The notes: a model not told the origin generated them from the letters alone. A DNA stretch of 64,000 bases from Micromonospora fulviviridis (GCF_014648395.1 NZ_BMRA01000008.1:236676-300675), one strand, 5' to 3'; positions 43,268-51,930 are shown, counted from the stretch's first letter. Translations and numbers: made by a program.

Positions 43268-43335
43268 GCTTCTCCTCAGTCCCGGCTGCCGGACGCGCCG
43301 GCAACGCACACCTCGCACCCTCACCGTAGGCGGGA

Positions 43336-44313
43336 TCACCGACAGTCGCCGGGCTCCCGAGCCGCACGCCGGCGGACCAGCAGCACGGCGGCGCCCGGCA
43401 GGCTGGCCACCAGGACCAGCGCCCCGTAGACCGTGCCGGTGGCGACGCCCTGCGCGGCGGTCAGGCCGGCCGCGGCGAACGCCCAGGCGGCCACCCCCTC
43501 GCGCGGCCCGAAACCGCCCACGTTCACCGGCAGCCCCATGGCAAGCAGGGCCAGCAGGGTCAGCGGCACCAACCGGGACAGCGGCGCGTCGGCGCCCGCG
43601 GTGCGCGCCGCCACCACGAAGGTGGCCAGGTGGCCGGCGACCACGACGGCCGAGGCCGCCACCACGCCGAGCCAGGTGCGCCGGGCGAGCAGCCCGGCCC
43701 GGACGTCGGCGACGGCGGTGCGCACCGCCCGGGCCCAGCGGGACGCCCCGGAGCGGGGCACGGCCCGGGCCAGCAGCGCCAGCGCCAGCGCGACCGCGGC
43801 CAGCCCGGCGGCCACCGCCGGCAGGTACGGCCGGACCGGGGACGGCAGCGCCGCCAGCACGGCCACCGCGATGACCAGCTGCACCACCTGTCCGGCGGCG
43901 CGCTCCCAGACCACGGCGCGGACGCCCCGGGCCACGTCCCCGGCGTCCCGGCCGTGCCGGACCGCCCGGTGCACGTCGCCAAGCACCCCGCCGGGCAGGG
44001 TGGAGTTGAGGAAGACCGCCCGGTAGCAGTGCGCGACCGCGGCCCGCAGCGGCAGCCGTACGCCCAGCCCGCCGGCGACCAGCGACCAGCGCCAGGCGCA
44101 GCAGACCGTGGTGACCGCGCCGATGCCGAGCGCGGCGGCGAGCGCCGGCGCGTCGATCAGCCGCAGCCCGGCCAGGAACGGGCCGGTGCCCACCGACCAG
44201 ACCAGCGCCGCGAGCACGGCGAGGCCGGCGAGCGGGCGGGCCCAGGTCCAGAACGACCGGGGCGGCGCGGGCGCGGCGGCCGGGACGGGCCCGGCGACGG
44301 CGGCGTGTGACAA
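43336..44313 (-). CDS. LPG-synthase-like transmembrane protein (UPF0104 family)
   Basis: This is a 325-residue protein with about eight helices. Landmarks are AVAHCYRAVFLNSTLPGGVLGDVHR and VVWERAAGQVVQLVI, typical of the lysylphosphatidylglycerol synthase membrane domain and its relatives, many of which sit beside glycosyltransferases. The soluble aminoacyl-transferase half is absent. The start is the TTG at 44313, behind GGGAGGA; no ATG or GTG fits. Lipid or lipid-linked glycan translocation is a plausible role in this cluster. Confidence 0.85.
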   Translation of the reverse strand: MSHAAVAGPVPAAAPAPPRSFWTWARPLAGLAVLAALVWSVGTGPFLAGLRLIDAPALAAALGIGAVTTVCCAWRWSLVAGGLGVRLPLRAAVAHCYRAVFLNSTLPGGVLGDVHRAVRHGRDAGDVARGVRAVVWERAAGQVVQLVIAVAVLAALPSPVRPYLPAVAAGLAAVALALALLARAVPRSGASRWARAVRTAVADVRAGLLARRTWLGVVAASAVVVAGHLATFVVAARTAGADAPLSRLVPLTLLALLAMGLPVNVGGFGPREGVAAWAFAAAGLTAAQGVATGTVYGALVLVASLPGAAVLLVRRRAAREPGDCR

Positions 44314-44365
44314 GAGCGGTCCTCCCTCGGTCCACCCGTTGTCACGTACGAGCGGCCGCTACGGT

Positions 44366-45178
44366 TCATCCGGCGAGCAGGTCGGCGTGCTCCAGCACCA
44401 CCCGCAGCCGGCCGTCGGCCACCTCGGCGAGCCGCCGCTCCCGGTACGCGTCGACCACCCCGGCCAGCTCCGGCCGCTCCTCGACGGCCGCGTCGAGCCA
44501 GCCGACCAGCCACTCCGCGGTCAGCGCGGCGTACTCCGGGCCGAGGCGCCACGGGCTGGGCCGGACCGCCACCTCGACGCCCCGGCGGCGGAAGGCCGCC
44601 ACGGTGGCGTCCACGGCGTCCGGGCCGAGCAGGGCGCGCCCGCCGGCCGTACGCCGCTGGTGGGCGTTGAACGCGGCCTCGAACTCGGCGTCGAGCGGGT
44701 CGGCGGGGGTGAACCGCACCCGGCCAACCACGGTGATCGCGAAGAGGGTGAGGTGGCCGGCGCAGGCCGCCACCGTCCGCTCGACCTCCTCGGCGGTGAG
44801 CATGTCCAGCAGCGCCGAGGCGGTGACGAGGTGGGCGTCGGCCAGGTCGGCGGCACCCAACCGGGTGATGTCGGAGCCCCGGACCAGCACGGTGACCGGG
44901 CTGCCGTCGGCGGCCACGACCGGCTCGGCGGCGGCCCGGGCGCGCAGGTCGGGGTCCCGCTCGTGCAGCACCCAGCACTGCGGGCCGGGCAGCCGCGGGG
45001 CGAGCCATCGGGCCATCGACCCGGTGCCGCTGCCCAGGTCGTGCACGACGAGCGGGCGGTCGGGGGGCAGCCGGCGGCGGACCGCGTCGAGCAGCTCGGC
45101 GGAGCGGGCGGCCGCGTCGGCGGGTTCGCGCCGCCGCAGCCAGTCCGCGAAGTCGGGGGGTAGCAGTGAGGTGGTCAT
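44366..45178 (-). CDS. Class I SAM-dependent methyltransferase
   Basis: This is a 270-residue methyltransferase. Motif I is LVVHDLGSGTGSMARWLAP (about residues 43-61). Later parts are LVTASALLDMLTAEEVERTV and a C-terminal region rich in Trp and Glu, consistent with a small-molecule acceptor. The ATG overlaps the glycosyltransferase stop by four bases. In this operon the acceptor is probably the pterin/sugar intermediate, but nothing in the sequence shows it. Confidence 0.87.
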   Translation of the reverse strand: MTTSLLPPDFADWLRRREPADAAARSAELLDAVRRRLPPDRPLVVHDLGSGTGSMARWLAPRLPGPQCWVLHERDPDLRARAAAEPVVAADGSPVTVLVRGSDITRLGAADLADAHLVTASALLDMLTAEEVERTVAACAGHLTLFAITVVGRVRFTPADPLDAEFEAAFNAHQRRTAGGRALLGPDAVDATVAAFRRRGVEVAVRPSPWRLGPEYAALTAEWLVGWLDAAVEERPELAGVVDAYRERRLAEVADGRLRVVLEHADLLAG

Positions 45179-46212
45179 GCCGCCGTGGCCTCCTTGAGGG
45201 CTGCCGCCAGCCGGTGCGCGGTGACCGGCCAGCCGGTGAGGGTGTCCCGCCGCTGCCGGGCGGCGCGGCGCAGCCGGTCCCGCAGGTCCGGGTCGGTGAG
45301 CCAGCGGCGGAGCGCGCCGGCCAGCGCGGCCGGGTCCGCCGGGGGGACCAGCAGGCCGGGCCGCTCGCCGTCCGGGCCGCGACCGAGCGTCCCGGGCAGG
45401 CCGCCGGTGTCGCTGGCCAGCACCGGTACGCCCCGCGCGAGCGCCTCGGTGACCACCATCCCGTAGGTCTCCCGGCGGGACGGCAGCACCAGCAGGTCGG
45501 CGGCCGCGTACGCGGCGGCCAGGTCGGCGCCGGTGCGCGGGCCGGCCAGCCGGACACGGTCGACGAGGCCGGTGTCGGCGAGCTGCCGGCGCAGCCGCGC
45601 CACGAAGTCCGGGTCGCGGGTGAGCGGGCCGACCAGGTCGCAGGTCCAGGGCAGGTCGGCGACCCGTGCGAGGGCGGCGGCGAGCACGTCGTGCCCCTTG
45701 AGCGGGGTGACCGCCGCGACGCAGAGCAGCCGGGCGCCGGCCGGCGAGCCGGGCGTGACCGGCGCCGGGTCCACCCCGGGCGGGGCGACCGTCACCCGGT
45801 CGGCGGCGAGCGGGTAGCGATCGAGCAGCCGGCGGCGGGTCCACTCGCTGGTGGTGACCACGGCGGTCGCGGCGGCCAGCGCGCGGGCCTCGACGTCGTC
45901 CTCCAGCGGCAGGTGCACCAGCACGACGAGGCGCAGCCGCCGGGCGTGCGGGGCCAGCACCTCCGGCACGGTCGAGGCGACCAGCCCGTCGAGCAGCACG
46001 GTCGCGCCGTCGGGCAGCGCGGCGAGCACGCCGGCCAGCGCAGCCCGGTCCGCCGCACCCGGGTTCGGCCAGCCGCCCGGCACCGGGTGTTCCCGCACGG
46101 TCCAGCCGAGCGCGGCCAGCTCGTGGCAGGCCCGGCGGTCGTACCCGTTGCCGCCGCTGGGGCTCGCCGGGTCGTCGATGTCGCCCGGCAGCACCACGTG
46201 CACGACGGTCAT
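45175..46212 (-). CDS. GT4-family glycosyltransferase
   Basis: This is a 345-residue GT-B retaining glycosyltransferase. The acceptor half starts HVVLPGDIDDPASPSGGNGYDR, and the donor half contains VAPPGVDPAPVTPGSPAGARLLCV. The nucleotide-sugar EX7E motif is in LPSRRETYGMVVTEALARG. It has no membrane segment. It starts four bases after the PTPS homologue's stop and overlaps the methyltransferase. The donor sugar cannot be named. Confidence 0.9.
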   Translation of the reverse strand: MTVVHVVLPGDIDDPASPSGGNGYDRRACHELAALGWTVREHPVPGGWPNPGAADRAALAGVLAALPDGATVLLDGLVASTVPEVLAPHARRLRLVVLVHLPLEDDVEARALAAATAVVTTSEWTRRRLLDRYPLAADRVTVAPPGVDPAPVTPGSPAGARLLCVAAVTPLKGHDVLAAALARVADLPWTCDLVGPLTRDPDFVARLRRQLADTGLVDRVRLAGPRTGADLAAAYAAADLLVLPSRRETYGMVVTEALARGVPVLASDTGGLPGTLGRGPDGERPGLLVPPADPAALAGALRRWLTDPDLRDRLRRAARQRRDTLTGWPVTAHRLAAALKEATAA

Positions 46213-46216
46213 CCGG

Positions 46217-46615
46217 TCACAGCGACCGCTCGTAGCTGGCCCAGGCGACGTGCGACTCGTGCAGGGTGACCGTGATCCCGGCCAGGCCGCGCGCCCCCTC
46301 GCCGAGCCGCCCGGCGTGCACCGCCTCGGCCAGCCGGTCGGCCACCGACCGGGCCAGCACCTCGGTGGTGGTGTTCACCCCGGCGAAGTCCGGCTCGTCG
46401 TCCAGGTTGCGGTAGGTGAGCGCGCCGAGCACGGCCTTGAGCTGCTCGGTGGCCAGCCCGATGTCGACCACGATCCCGTCGGCGTCCAGCTCCGGCCGGC
46501 GGAAGGTGGCGTCGACGACGAAGGTCGCGCCGTGCAGCCGCTGGGCCGGACCGAACACCTCGCCGCGGAAGCTGTGGGCGACCATCATGTGGTCGCGGAC
46601 GGTGACGCTGAACAT
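46217..46615 (-). CDS. 6-pyruvoyltetrahydropterin synthase/QueD homologue
   Basis: This is a 132-residue T-fold protein. I use ATG 46615 (GAGGAG five bases before); a GTG six bases earlier is unlikely. The first His of the zinc site is in MMVAHSFRGEVF. The second block reads RLHGATFVVDATFRR, where PTPS/QueD proteins have HGH; one zinc ligand is therefore replaced by Ala. The C-terminal VTLHESHVAWASYE keeps the catalytic-type His/Glu. It resembles SCO6650 of Streptomyces coelicolor, a PTPS homologue studied structurally. The reaction is unknown. Confidence 0.87.
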   Translation of the reverse strand: MFSVTVRDHMMVAHSFRGEVFGPAQRLHGATFVVDATFRRPELDADGIVVDIGLATEQLKAVLGALTYRNLDDEPDFAGVNTTTEVLARSVADRLAEAVHAGRLGEGARGLAGITVTLHESHVAWASYERSL

Positions 46616-46617
46616 GG

Positions 46618-47595
46618 TCACTCCTCGTCGTAGGTGATGAGGTGGCAGAGCGCGGGGAGGCGGCCCGAGGCGAGCCGGTCCAGCACGTCGGGCAGGTCGG
46701 CGAAGCGGGACCGGCCGGTGATCAGCGCGTCGAACGCCGGGTCGGCGAGCAGGTCCAGGGCCAGCGCCAGCCGGTCGGCGTAGCTCCGGTCGGCGCGCCG
46801 GGGCGACACGGTGCCGACCTGGCTGCTACGGATGCCGAGCCGTTTCGAGTGGAACGCCCCGCCCAGGGCGAGGGTGACCGGCCGGTCGCCGTACCAGCTC
46901 AGCTCCAGCACGGTGCGTTCCGGGCGGAGCAGCTCCAGGGCGCGTTGCAGCCCCTCTGCGGTGGCGCTGGCGTGCACCACGAGGTCCCGGTCGCCGGCGG
47001 CGTCGGCGGGCAGCGCGAAGTCGACGCCGAGCGCCGCGGCCACCCCGGCCCGGGCCGGGTCGGCGTCGACCAGCTCGACGCGCACCCCCGGGAAGCGGGC
47101 CAGCACGGCGGCCACGCAGCACCCGACCATGCCACCGCCGACCACGGTGACCCGGTCGCCGACCAGCGGCGCGGCGTCCCAGAGCGCGTTCACCGCGGTC
47201 TCCACGGTCCCGGCCAGCACCGCGCGGGCCGCCGGCACCCGATCGGGTACGACCACCACGGCGCCGGCCGGCACCACGTACGCGGTCTGGTGCGGGTGCA
47301 GGCAGAAGACGGTACGCCCGCGCAGCTCCGCCGGCCCCTCCTCGACGGTGCCGACACTCAGGTAGCCGTACTTCACCGGGGCCGGGAAGTCGCCCTCCTG
47401 GAACGGGGCGCGCATCGAGGCGTGCTGGTCGGCGGGGACCCGACCGGTGAAGACCAGGGTCTCGGTGCCCCGGCTGACGCCGGAGTAGCGGGCGCGGACC
47501 AGCACCTCGCCGGGGCCGGGCGGGGCGAGCGCGACCGGGCGGAGCTCACCCTCGCCTGGGGCGCGGAGCCAGAAGGCGCGGGCCTCACCGGTCAC
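46618..47595 (-). CDS. Medium-chain (zinc-type) alcohol dehydrogenase family protein lacking the GHE motif
   Basis: This is a 325-residue MDR-family oxidoreductase. The Rossmann fold is VTVVGGGMVGCCVAAVLARF. The catalytic domain has RYSGVSRGTETLVFTGRVPA and VKYGYLSVGTVEEG, where classical zinc enzymes carry GHE; the catalytic zinc site seems absent. It resembles the branch containing bacteriochlorophyllide dehydrogenase BchC. GTG 47595 has AGAGGAGA six bases upstream, so it is preferred to ATG 47616, which overlaps that site. First gene of the seven-gene operon. Confidence 0.86.
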   Translation of the reverse strand: MTGEARAFWLRAPGEGELRPVALAPPGPGEVLVRARYSGVSRGTETLVFTGRVPADQHASMRAPFQEGDFPAPVKYGYLSVGTVEEGPAELRGRTVFCLHPHQTAYVVPAGAVVVVPDRVPAARAVLAGTVETAVNALWDAAPLVGDRVTVVGGGMVGCCVAAVLARFPGVRVELVDADPARAGVAAALGVDFALPADAAGDRDLVVHASATAEGLQRALELLRPERTVLELSWYGDRPVTLALGGAFHSKRLGIRSSQVGTVSPRRADRSYADRLALALDLLADPAFDALITGRSRFADLPDVLDRLASGRLPALCHLITYDEE

Positions 47596-47687
47596 GAAAT
47601 CTCCTCTTTTCCGCATCCGGACCGAACCGGACGGCCGAATTTCCCGTGATGACTGGCAGGGTTGTCGATCATAGACACGGAGGCAGG

Positions 47688-48704
47688 GTGTCCACCGTTC
47701 GAAATGGCCCGTTGGTCGGGCTGATCGTGCAGTTCGTCCTGCTGGCCGCGCTCGCCGGCACGGTGGGCGTCGGCGTGGCGGGCTGGCTCGCCGGCCTGGC
47801 GTACGCCGGGGTGCTCTGCGGGCTGCTCCGGCGCGGCCTGCGGGCGGCCGGCGCGGAGCGGCTCGGGCCGGCCGACCGGGTGACGCTGGCCCGGGCGCTG
47901 CTGGTCGGCGGGGTGCTCGCCCTGGTCGTGGACGGCGGGCCGGCGCCGGTGGCCGTGCTGGTCCCGCTCACCGTGGTGGCGCTGGCGCTGGACGCGGTGG
48001 ACGGCCAGGTGGCCCGGCGCACCGGCACGGTGAGCGCGTTGGGCGCCCGCTTCGACATGGAGGTCGACTCGTTCCTGCTCCTGGTGCTCAGCGTCCACCT
48101 GGCCCCGTCGGTCGGGGCCTGGGTGCTGGTCATCGGCGGGATGCGGTACGCCTTCGTGGCGGCGGCCTGGCCGCTGCCCTGGATGCGCGGCACGCTGCCG
48201 CCCCGGTACTGGCGCAAGGTGGTGGCGGCGGCGCAGGGCGTGGTGCTCGCGGCGGCCGCGAGCGGGCTGCTGCCGCCGGCGGCGACCGTGGCGCTGGTCG
48301 CGGGCGCGCTGGCCCTGCTGGTCGAGTCGTTCGGCCGCGACGTGGCCTGGCTGTGGCGGCACCGCCCGGCCGCCCCGGCGGCCCGGCCCACCCCGGCCGT
48401 CGCGCTCGTCCCGGCGGTCGGGCCCGCCGTGCCCGGCGTGACCGCGCTCCCCGTGCTGGGCATCGGGCCCGCCGCGACCGCACTCCCCGCGCTGGGCGTC
48501 ACGTCCGGCACGGGCGCCGTCCCGTCCTGGTCCGCCGGCACCGGCCCGGCGGACCTCCCCGCCCACGTGGCCGGACCCGCCCCGGCCGGTGCGGTCCGGC
48601 GCGCGACCGTCGGCGCGAACGGTCCGGCCGGCGCGCGACCGCTGGACCCGCCCGCGCGTCCGGTGCCCGTGGCCGTCCGGATCGTCGCCCACCAGCCGGT
48701 CTGA
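47688..48704 (+). CDS. CDP-alcohol phosphatidyltransferase family protein
   Basis: This is a 338-residue membrane enzyme. The complete CDP-OH-PT motif lies at about residues 95-120: DAVDGQVAR, then G and two spaced Asp in ALGARFDMEVD. About six helices cover residues 10-220. The remaining 115 residues are a low-complexity Ala/Pro/Val tail, unusual for the family. GTG 47688 has GGAGG upstream. It is divergent from the pterin-type operon across 92 bases and followed 28 bases later by an LtaS-like sulfatase. The alcohol acceptor is unknown. Confidence 0.88.
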   Translation: MSTVRNGPLVGLIVQFVLLAALAGTVGVGVAGWLAGLAYAGVLCGLLRRGLRAAGAERLGPADRVTLARALLVGGVLALVVDGGPAPVAVLVPLTVVALALDAVDGQVARRTGTVSALGARFDMEVDSFLLLVLSVHLAPSVGAWVLVIGGMRYAFVAAAWPLPWMRGTLPPRYWRKVVAAAQGVVLAAAASGLLPPAATVALVAGALALLVESFGRDVAWLWRHRPAAPAARPTPAVALVPAVGPAVPGVTALPVLGIGPAATALPALGVTSGTGAVPSWSAGTGPADLPAHVAGPAPAGAVRRATVGANGPAGARPLDPPARPVPVAVRIVAHQPV

Positions 48705-48732
48705 CCCCTCCCCCTCGACGAAGGACGCCGCC

Positions 48733-50442
48733 GTGTCACTGCGTATCCGTCTCCACCGGCCGGCCGCCACCGACCCGGACCGCCCGGACCCGGCGGGCGA
48801 CGCCGCGCCGCCGACGGCGCGGTCGCGTACCCGTCGGGTCGCCGCCGGGGTCCTCACCGGGCTGGCCGCGCTGCTGGTGGTGGCGGCGCTGGTCGCGCCG
48901 GACCGGCTGGCCGAGGTCGGGCCCGGCGCCGTGCTGCGGATCCCGGTGGAGGCCCTGGTCGCGGCGGCGCTGCTGCTCGTCCTGCCGGCCCGGGCCCGCC
49001 GGCCGGTCGCCGTGGCGCTCGGTCTCGTGCTGGGTCTGCTGGCCGTGGTCAAGCTGCTGGACACGGGCTTCCGGGTGGCCCGGGACCGGCCCTTCGACGT
49101 GCTGCTCGACTGGGGGCTGTTCGACGACGGCTTCGGCTACCTGACCGACTCGGTCGGCCGGGCCGGCGCCGTCGCCGCGGCGGTCGGGGTGGTGCTGCTC
49201 GTGGTCGGCCTGCCGGTGCTGGTGGCGCTCGCCGTGCGGCGGCTGGACCGGCTCCTGGCGCGGCACCGCACCGGGGCCGTCCGCGTGGTCGCCGCGCTGG
49301 CCGTGCTCTGGCTGGGCTGCGCCCTGTTCGGGGTGCGCCTGGCCGCCGGCGTGCCGGTCGCCGACCGGACGACGTCCGGCCTGGTCGCGGCGCACGTCGG
49401 CCAGGTCCGGGCCGGCCTGCGCGACCGCGCCGCGTTCGCCGGGGAGATGACGGCCGACGCGTACCGGGACGTGCCGGGCGACCGGCTGCTGACCGGGCTG
49501 CGCGGCAAGGACGTGCTGGTCACATTCGTGGAGAGCTACGGACGGGACGCGGTGGAGGACCCCGCGCTGGCGCCGGGCGTGAACGAGGTCCTGGACGACG
49601 GCTACCGGCGGCTGCGCGTGGCCGGCTTCGACGCCCGCAGCGGCTTCCTCACCTCGCCCACCTTCGGCGGCGGCAGCTGGCTGGCCCACGCCACCCTGCT
49701 CTCCGGCCTGTGGATCGACAACGACCAGCGCCACCGGGACCTGCTGGCCGGGGACCGGCTCACCCTCAACGGCGCGTTCCACCGGGCCGGCTGGCAGACC
49801 GTCGGGGTGCTGCCCGCCGCCACCCAGCCCTGGCCGGAGGGGAAGTTCTTCGGCTACGACCGGTACTACGACGCGGAGCGGCTGGCCTACCAGGGCCCGA
49901 AGTTCAGCTACGCGCCCATGCCGGACCAGTACACCCTGGCCACCTTCCAGCGGCTGGAGCGGGACCGGCCGCACGCCCCGCTCATGGCGGAGATCCCGCT
50001 GGTCTCCAGCCACTCCCCCTGGTCGGCGATCCCGAAGCCGGTGCCCTGGGACGCGGTGGGTGACGGCAGCATCTTCCACACCGAGTCCACCAGCACGGGC
50101 GGCAGCCGGGACGTGGTGCAGCGGGACGCCGCCCAGGTCCGCGACGACTACCGGCACTCCATCGAGTACAGCCTCGGCACGCTCGTGTCGTACGTGCTGA
50201 CCTACGGCGGGGACGACCTCGTGCTGGTCTTCCTGGGCGACCACCAGCCGACGTCCTCGGTGACCGGCGAGGGCGCCGGCCGGGACGTGCCGATCACCAT
50301 CGTGGCGAAGGATCCGGCCGTGCTGGACCGGGTCGCCGGCTGGGGCTGGCAGGACGGGCTGCGCCCCGGCCCGCAGGCCCCGGTGTGGCGGATGGACACC
50401 TTCCGGGACCGCTTCCTCGTCGCCTTCTCCCCCACCCACTGA
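48733..50442 (+). CDS. Membrane-anchored sulfatase/LtaS-like phosphotransferase
   Basis: This is a 569-residue protein. Four to five helices (about residues 35-215) precede an extracytoplasmic alkaline-phosphatase-superfamily domain. Metal-site blocks are VTFVESYGRDAVED, LTSPTFGGGSWLAHATLLSG and LVFLGDHQPTSS. The layout matches LtaS/OpgB-type enzymes that move glycerophosphate or related groups outside the cell. GTG 48733 is the likely start. Pairing with a CDP-alcohol phosphatidyltransferase suggests a lipid or envelope polymer modification. Confidence 0.87.
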   Translation: MSLRIRLHRPAATDPDRPDPAGDAAPPTARSRTRRVAAGVLTGLAALLVVAALVAPDRLAEVGPGAVLRIPVEALVAAALLLVLPARARRPVAVALGLVLGLLAVVKLLDTGFRVARDRPFDVLLDWGLFDDGFGYLTDSVGRAGAVAAAVGVVLLVVGLPVLVALAVRRLDRLLARHRTGAVRVVAALAVLWLGCALFGVRLAAGVPVADRTTSGLVAAHVGQVRAGLRDRAAFAGEMTADAYRDVPGDRLLTGLRGKDVLVTFVESYGRDAVEDPALAPGVNEVLDDGYRRLRVAGFDARSGFLTSPTFGGGSWLAHATLLSGLWIDNDQRHRDLLAGDRLTLNGAFHRAGWQTVGVLPAATQPWPEGKFFGYDRYYDAERLAYQGPKFSYAPMPDQYTLATFQRLERDRPHAPLMAEIPLVSSHSPWSAIPKPVPWDAVGDGSIFHTESTSTGGSRDVVQRDAAQVRDDYRHSIEYSLGTLVSYVLTYGGDDLVLVFLGDHQPTSSVTGEGAGRDVPITIVAKDPAVLDRVAGWGWQDGLRPGPQAPVWRMDTFRDRFLVAFSPTH

Positions 50443-50458
50443 GCCGACCCGACGGACC

Positions 50459-50486
50459 GGGGACGCGGCACGCGGGCCGCGTCCCC
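50459..50486. terminator. Terminator between sulfatase and small convergent gene
   Basis: Perfect 11-pair arms (GGGGACGCGGC and its complement) enclose a six-base loop, 17 bases after the sulfatase stop. Confidence 0.7.
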
Positions 50487-50493
50487 GACGGGC

Positions 50494-50772
50494 TCAGGCC
50501 GCCCGGCGCCGGCCCCGGGCCGTCCGGCCGGTGGTCTCCCGGAACCCGGCGCGCCGCGCGCCGCCCCGCGCCAGCCGCATCGCCCGCCGCGCGTTGACCA
50601 TCGGCTCGCACGGCGCGCTCCGCCCGGCGCAGAGCAGGCTGGGACAGCGTCCCGTGGCGTCGGGCTGGTGGGCGGCGGCCACGTCGTACGCGGCCCGCCA
50701 CAGCAGCGGATCGGTGACGTCGTCCGGCAGGACGGCGTCCTGACTGGACCGGAATGGTGTCGTGTCGGGCAC
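50494..50772 (-). CDS. Small Cys-containing actinobacterial protein, unknown
   Basis: This is a 92-residue protein. The centre DPLLWRAAYDVAAAHQ, CPSLLCAG and PCEPMVNARRAMRLA has a three-Cys pattern that could bind metal and looks conserved; the C-terminus is Arg-rich. GTG 50772 lies behind a G-rich ribosome-binding site. No function is known to me. Confidence 0.7.
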   Translation of the reverse strand: MPDTTPFRSSQDAVLPDDVTDPLLWRAAYDVAAAHQPDATGRCPSLLCAGRSAPCEPMVNARRAMRLARGGARRAGFRETTGRTARGRRRAA

Positions 50773-50868
50773 CCCGCTCCCCCCTTCGTGGTGGCTCCCC
50801 TGTTCAGTGACCGGGTGGCCCGGGATCAAACCTCCCACCGGGGACGGTGGGCCGGCCAGCGGCGTGCG

Positions 50869-51930
50869 TCACGCCGGATACGCGCGGGTCTCCGCGGCCT
50901 TGACCGCCGCCCAGACCGGCTGGCCCGGGCGCAGCCCGAGGTGGGCCGCCGCGGCGGGGGTGACGTCGGCGGCCACGGCGACCGGCCCGGCGAGCTGGAC
51001 CCGCAGGTTGTCCCCGTGCCGCTGCACCCCGGTCACGGTGGCCGGCCAGACGTTGCGCGGGCTGCCGTCGGGGCGGGTCGGGTGCAGCGCGACGGCGGCC
51101 GGCGGGAAGGCGACGAACGCGTCCCCGCGTACGGTGTCCGCCGTGGTGAGGGTGAGCCCGCCGACCGTGACGGCGTGCCCGTCGGCGTGCCCGCGGTGCA
51201 GGTTGAGCCCGACCAGCCGGGCCACGTAGTCGGTACGGGGGCGGGCCGTGACGGTCGCCGCGTCGCCCTCCTGGACCACCCGCCCCTGCTCGACGATGAC
51301 CAGCCGGTCGGCGAGCACCAGGGCGTCCAGGGGGTCGTGGGTGACCAGCAGGGTGGCGCCGGGGTGCGCGCCGAGGTGCCGCTGGAGTTCGGCGCGGGTG
51401 TCGAGCCGGGTCCGGGCGTCGAGCGCGGCGAGCGGCTCGTCGAGCAGCAGCAGGGTGGGCTCGACGGCGAGCGCGCGGGCCAGCGCGACCCGCTGGGCCT
51501 GCCCGCCGGAGAGCTGGCGCGGCTTGTGCCGGGCCTGCCCGCCCAGGCCGACCCGGTCCAGCCAGCCCCGCGCCCGGGCCCGGGCGGCCCGCCGGTCGGC
51601 GCCCCGCCGGCGCGGCCCGAACGCCACGTTGTCCAGCGCGCTGAGGTGCGGGAAGAGCAGGTAGTCCTGGAACACCACGCCGACCGGGCGCCGCTCGGGC
51701 GGGGTCCACACCCGCCGGTCGGGGCGGTCGAGGTCGACGCCGTCGAGGGTGAGGTGCCCGGCGCTGAGCGGGTGCAGCCCGGCGAGGGCCCGTAGGGCGG
51801 TGGTCTTGCCGGCCCCGTTCGGGCCGAGCAGCGCCACCACCTCCCCGGCCCCGATGCGCAGCCGCGCGTCGAGGTGGAAGGCGCCCCGGTCGGCGACCAG
51901 GTGCGCGTCGAGCAGGGGCGGGGCGGTCAC
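50869..51930 (-). CDS. modC: Molybdate ABC transporter ATP-binding protein
   Basis: This is a 353-residue ATPase. Walker A is GPNGAGKTT, the Q-loop is VVFQDYLLFPHLSAL, the signature is LSGGQAQRVALARALAV, and Walker B is LLLLDEPLAALDARTRL. The C-terminal 110 residues contain a TOBE/Mop-like domain that binds oxyanion for trans-inhibition in ModC proteins. Its GTG overlaps the modB stop (GTGA). Molybdenum is needed by the sulfite oxidase at 18.7 kb, among others. Confidence 0.92.
   Translation of the reverse strand: MTAPPLLDAHLVADRGAFHLDARLRIGAGEVVALLGPNGAGKTTALRALAGLHPLSAGHLTLDGVDLDRPDRRVWTPPERRPVGVVFQDYLLFPHLSALDNVAFGPRRRGADRRAARARARGWLDRVGLGGQARHKPRQLSGGQAQRVALARALAVEPTLLLLDEPLAALDARTRLDTRAELQRHLGAHPGATLLVTHDPLDALVLADRLVIVEQGRVVQEGDAATVTARPRTDYVARLVGLNLHRGHADGHAVTVGGLTLTTADTVRGDAFVAFPPAAVALHPTRPDGSPRNVWPATVTGVQRHGDNLRVQLAGPVAVAADVTPAAAAHLGLRPGQPVWAAVKAAETRAYPA

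Noticed and set aside
43268..43335. FMN riboswitch before the GTP cyclohydrolase II gene
   Set aside because: The 68-base gap is too short and lacks the conserved FMN aptamer sequence; the gene is inside an operon.
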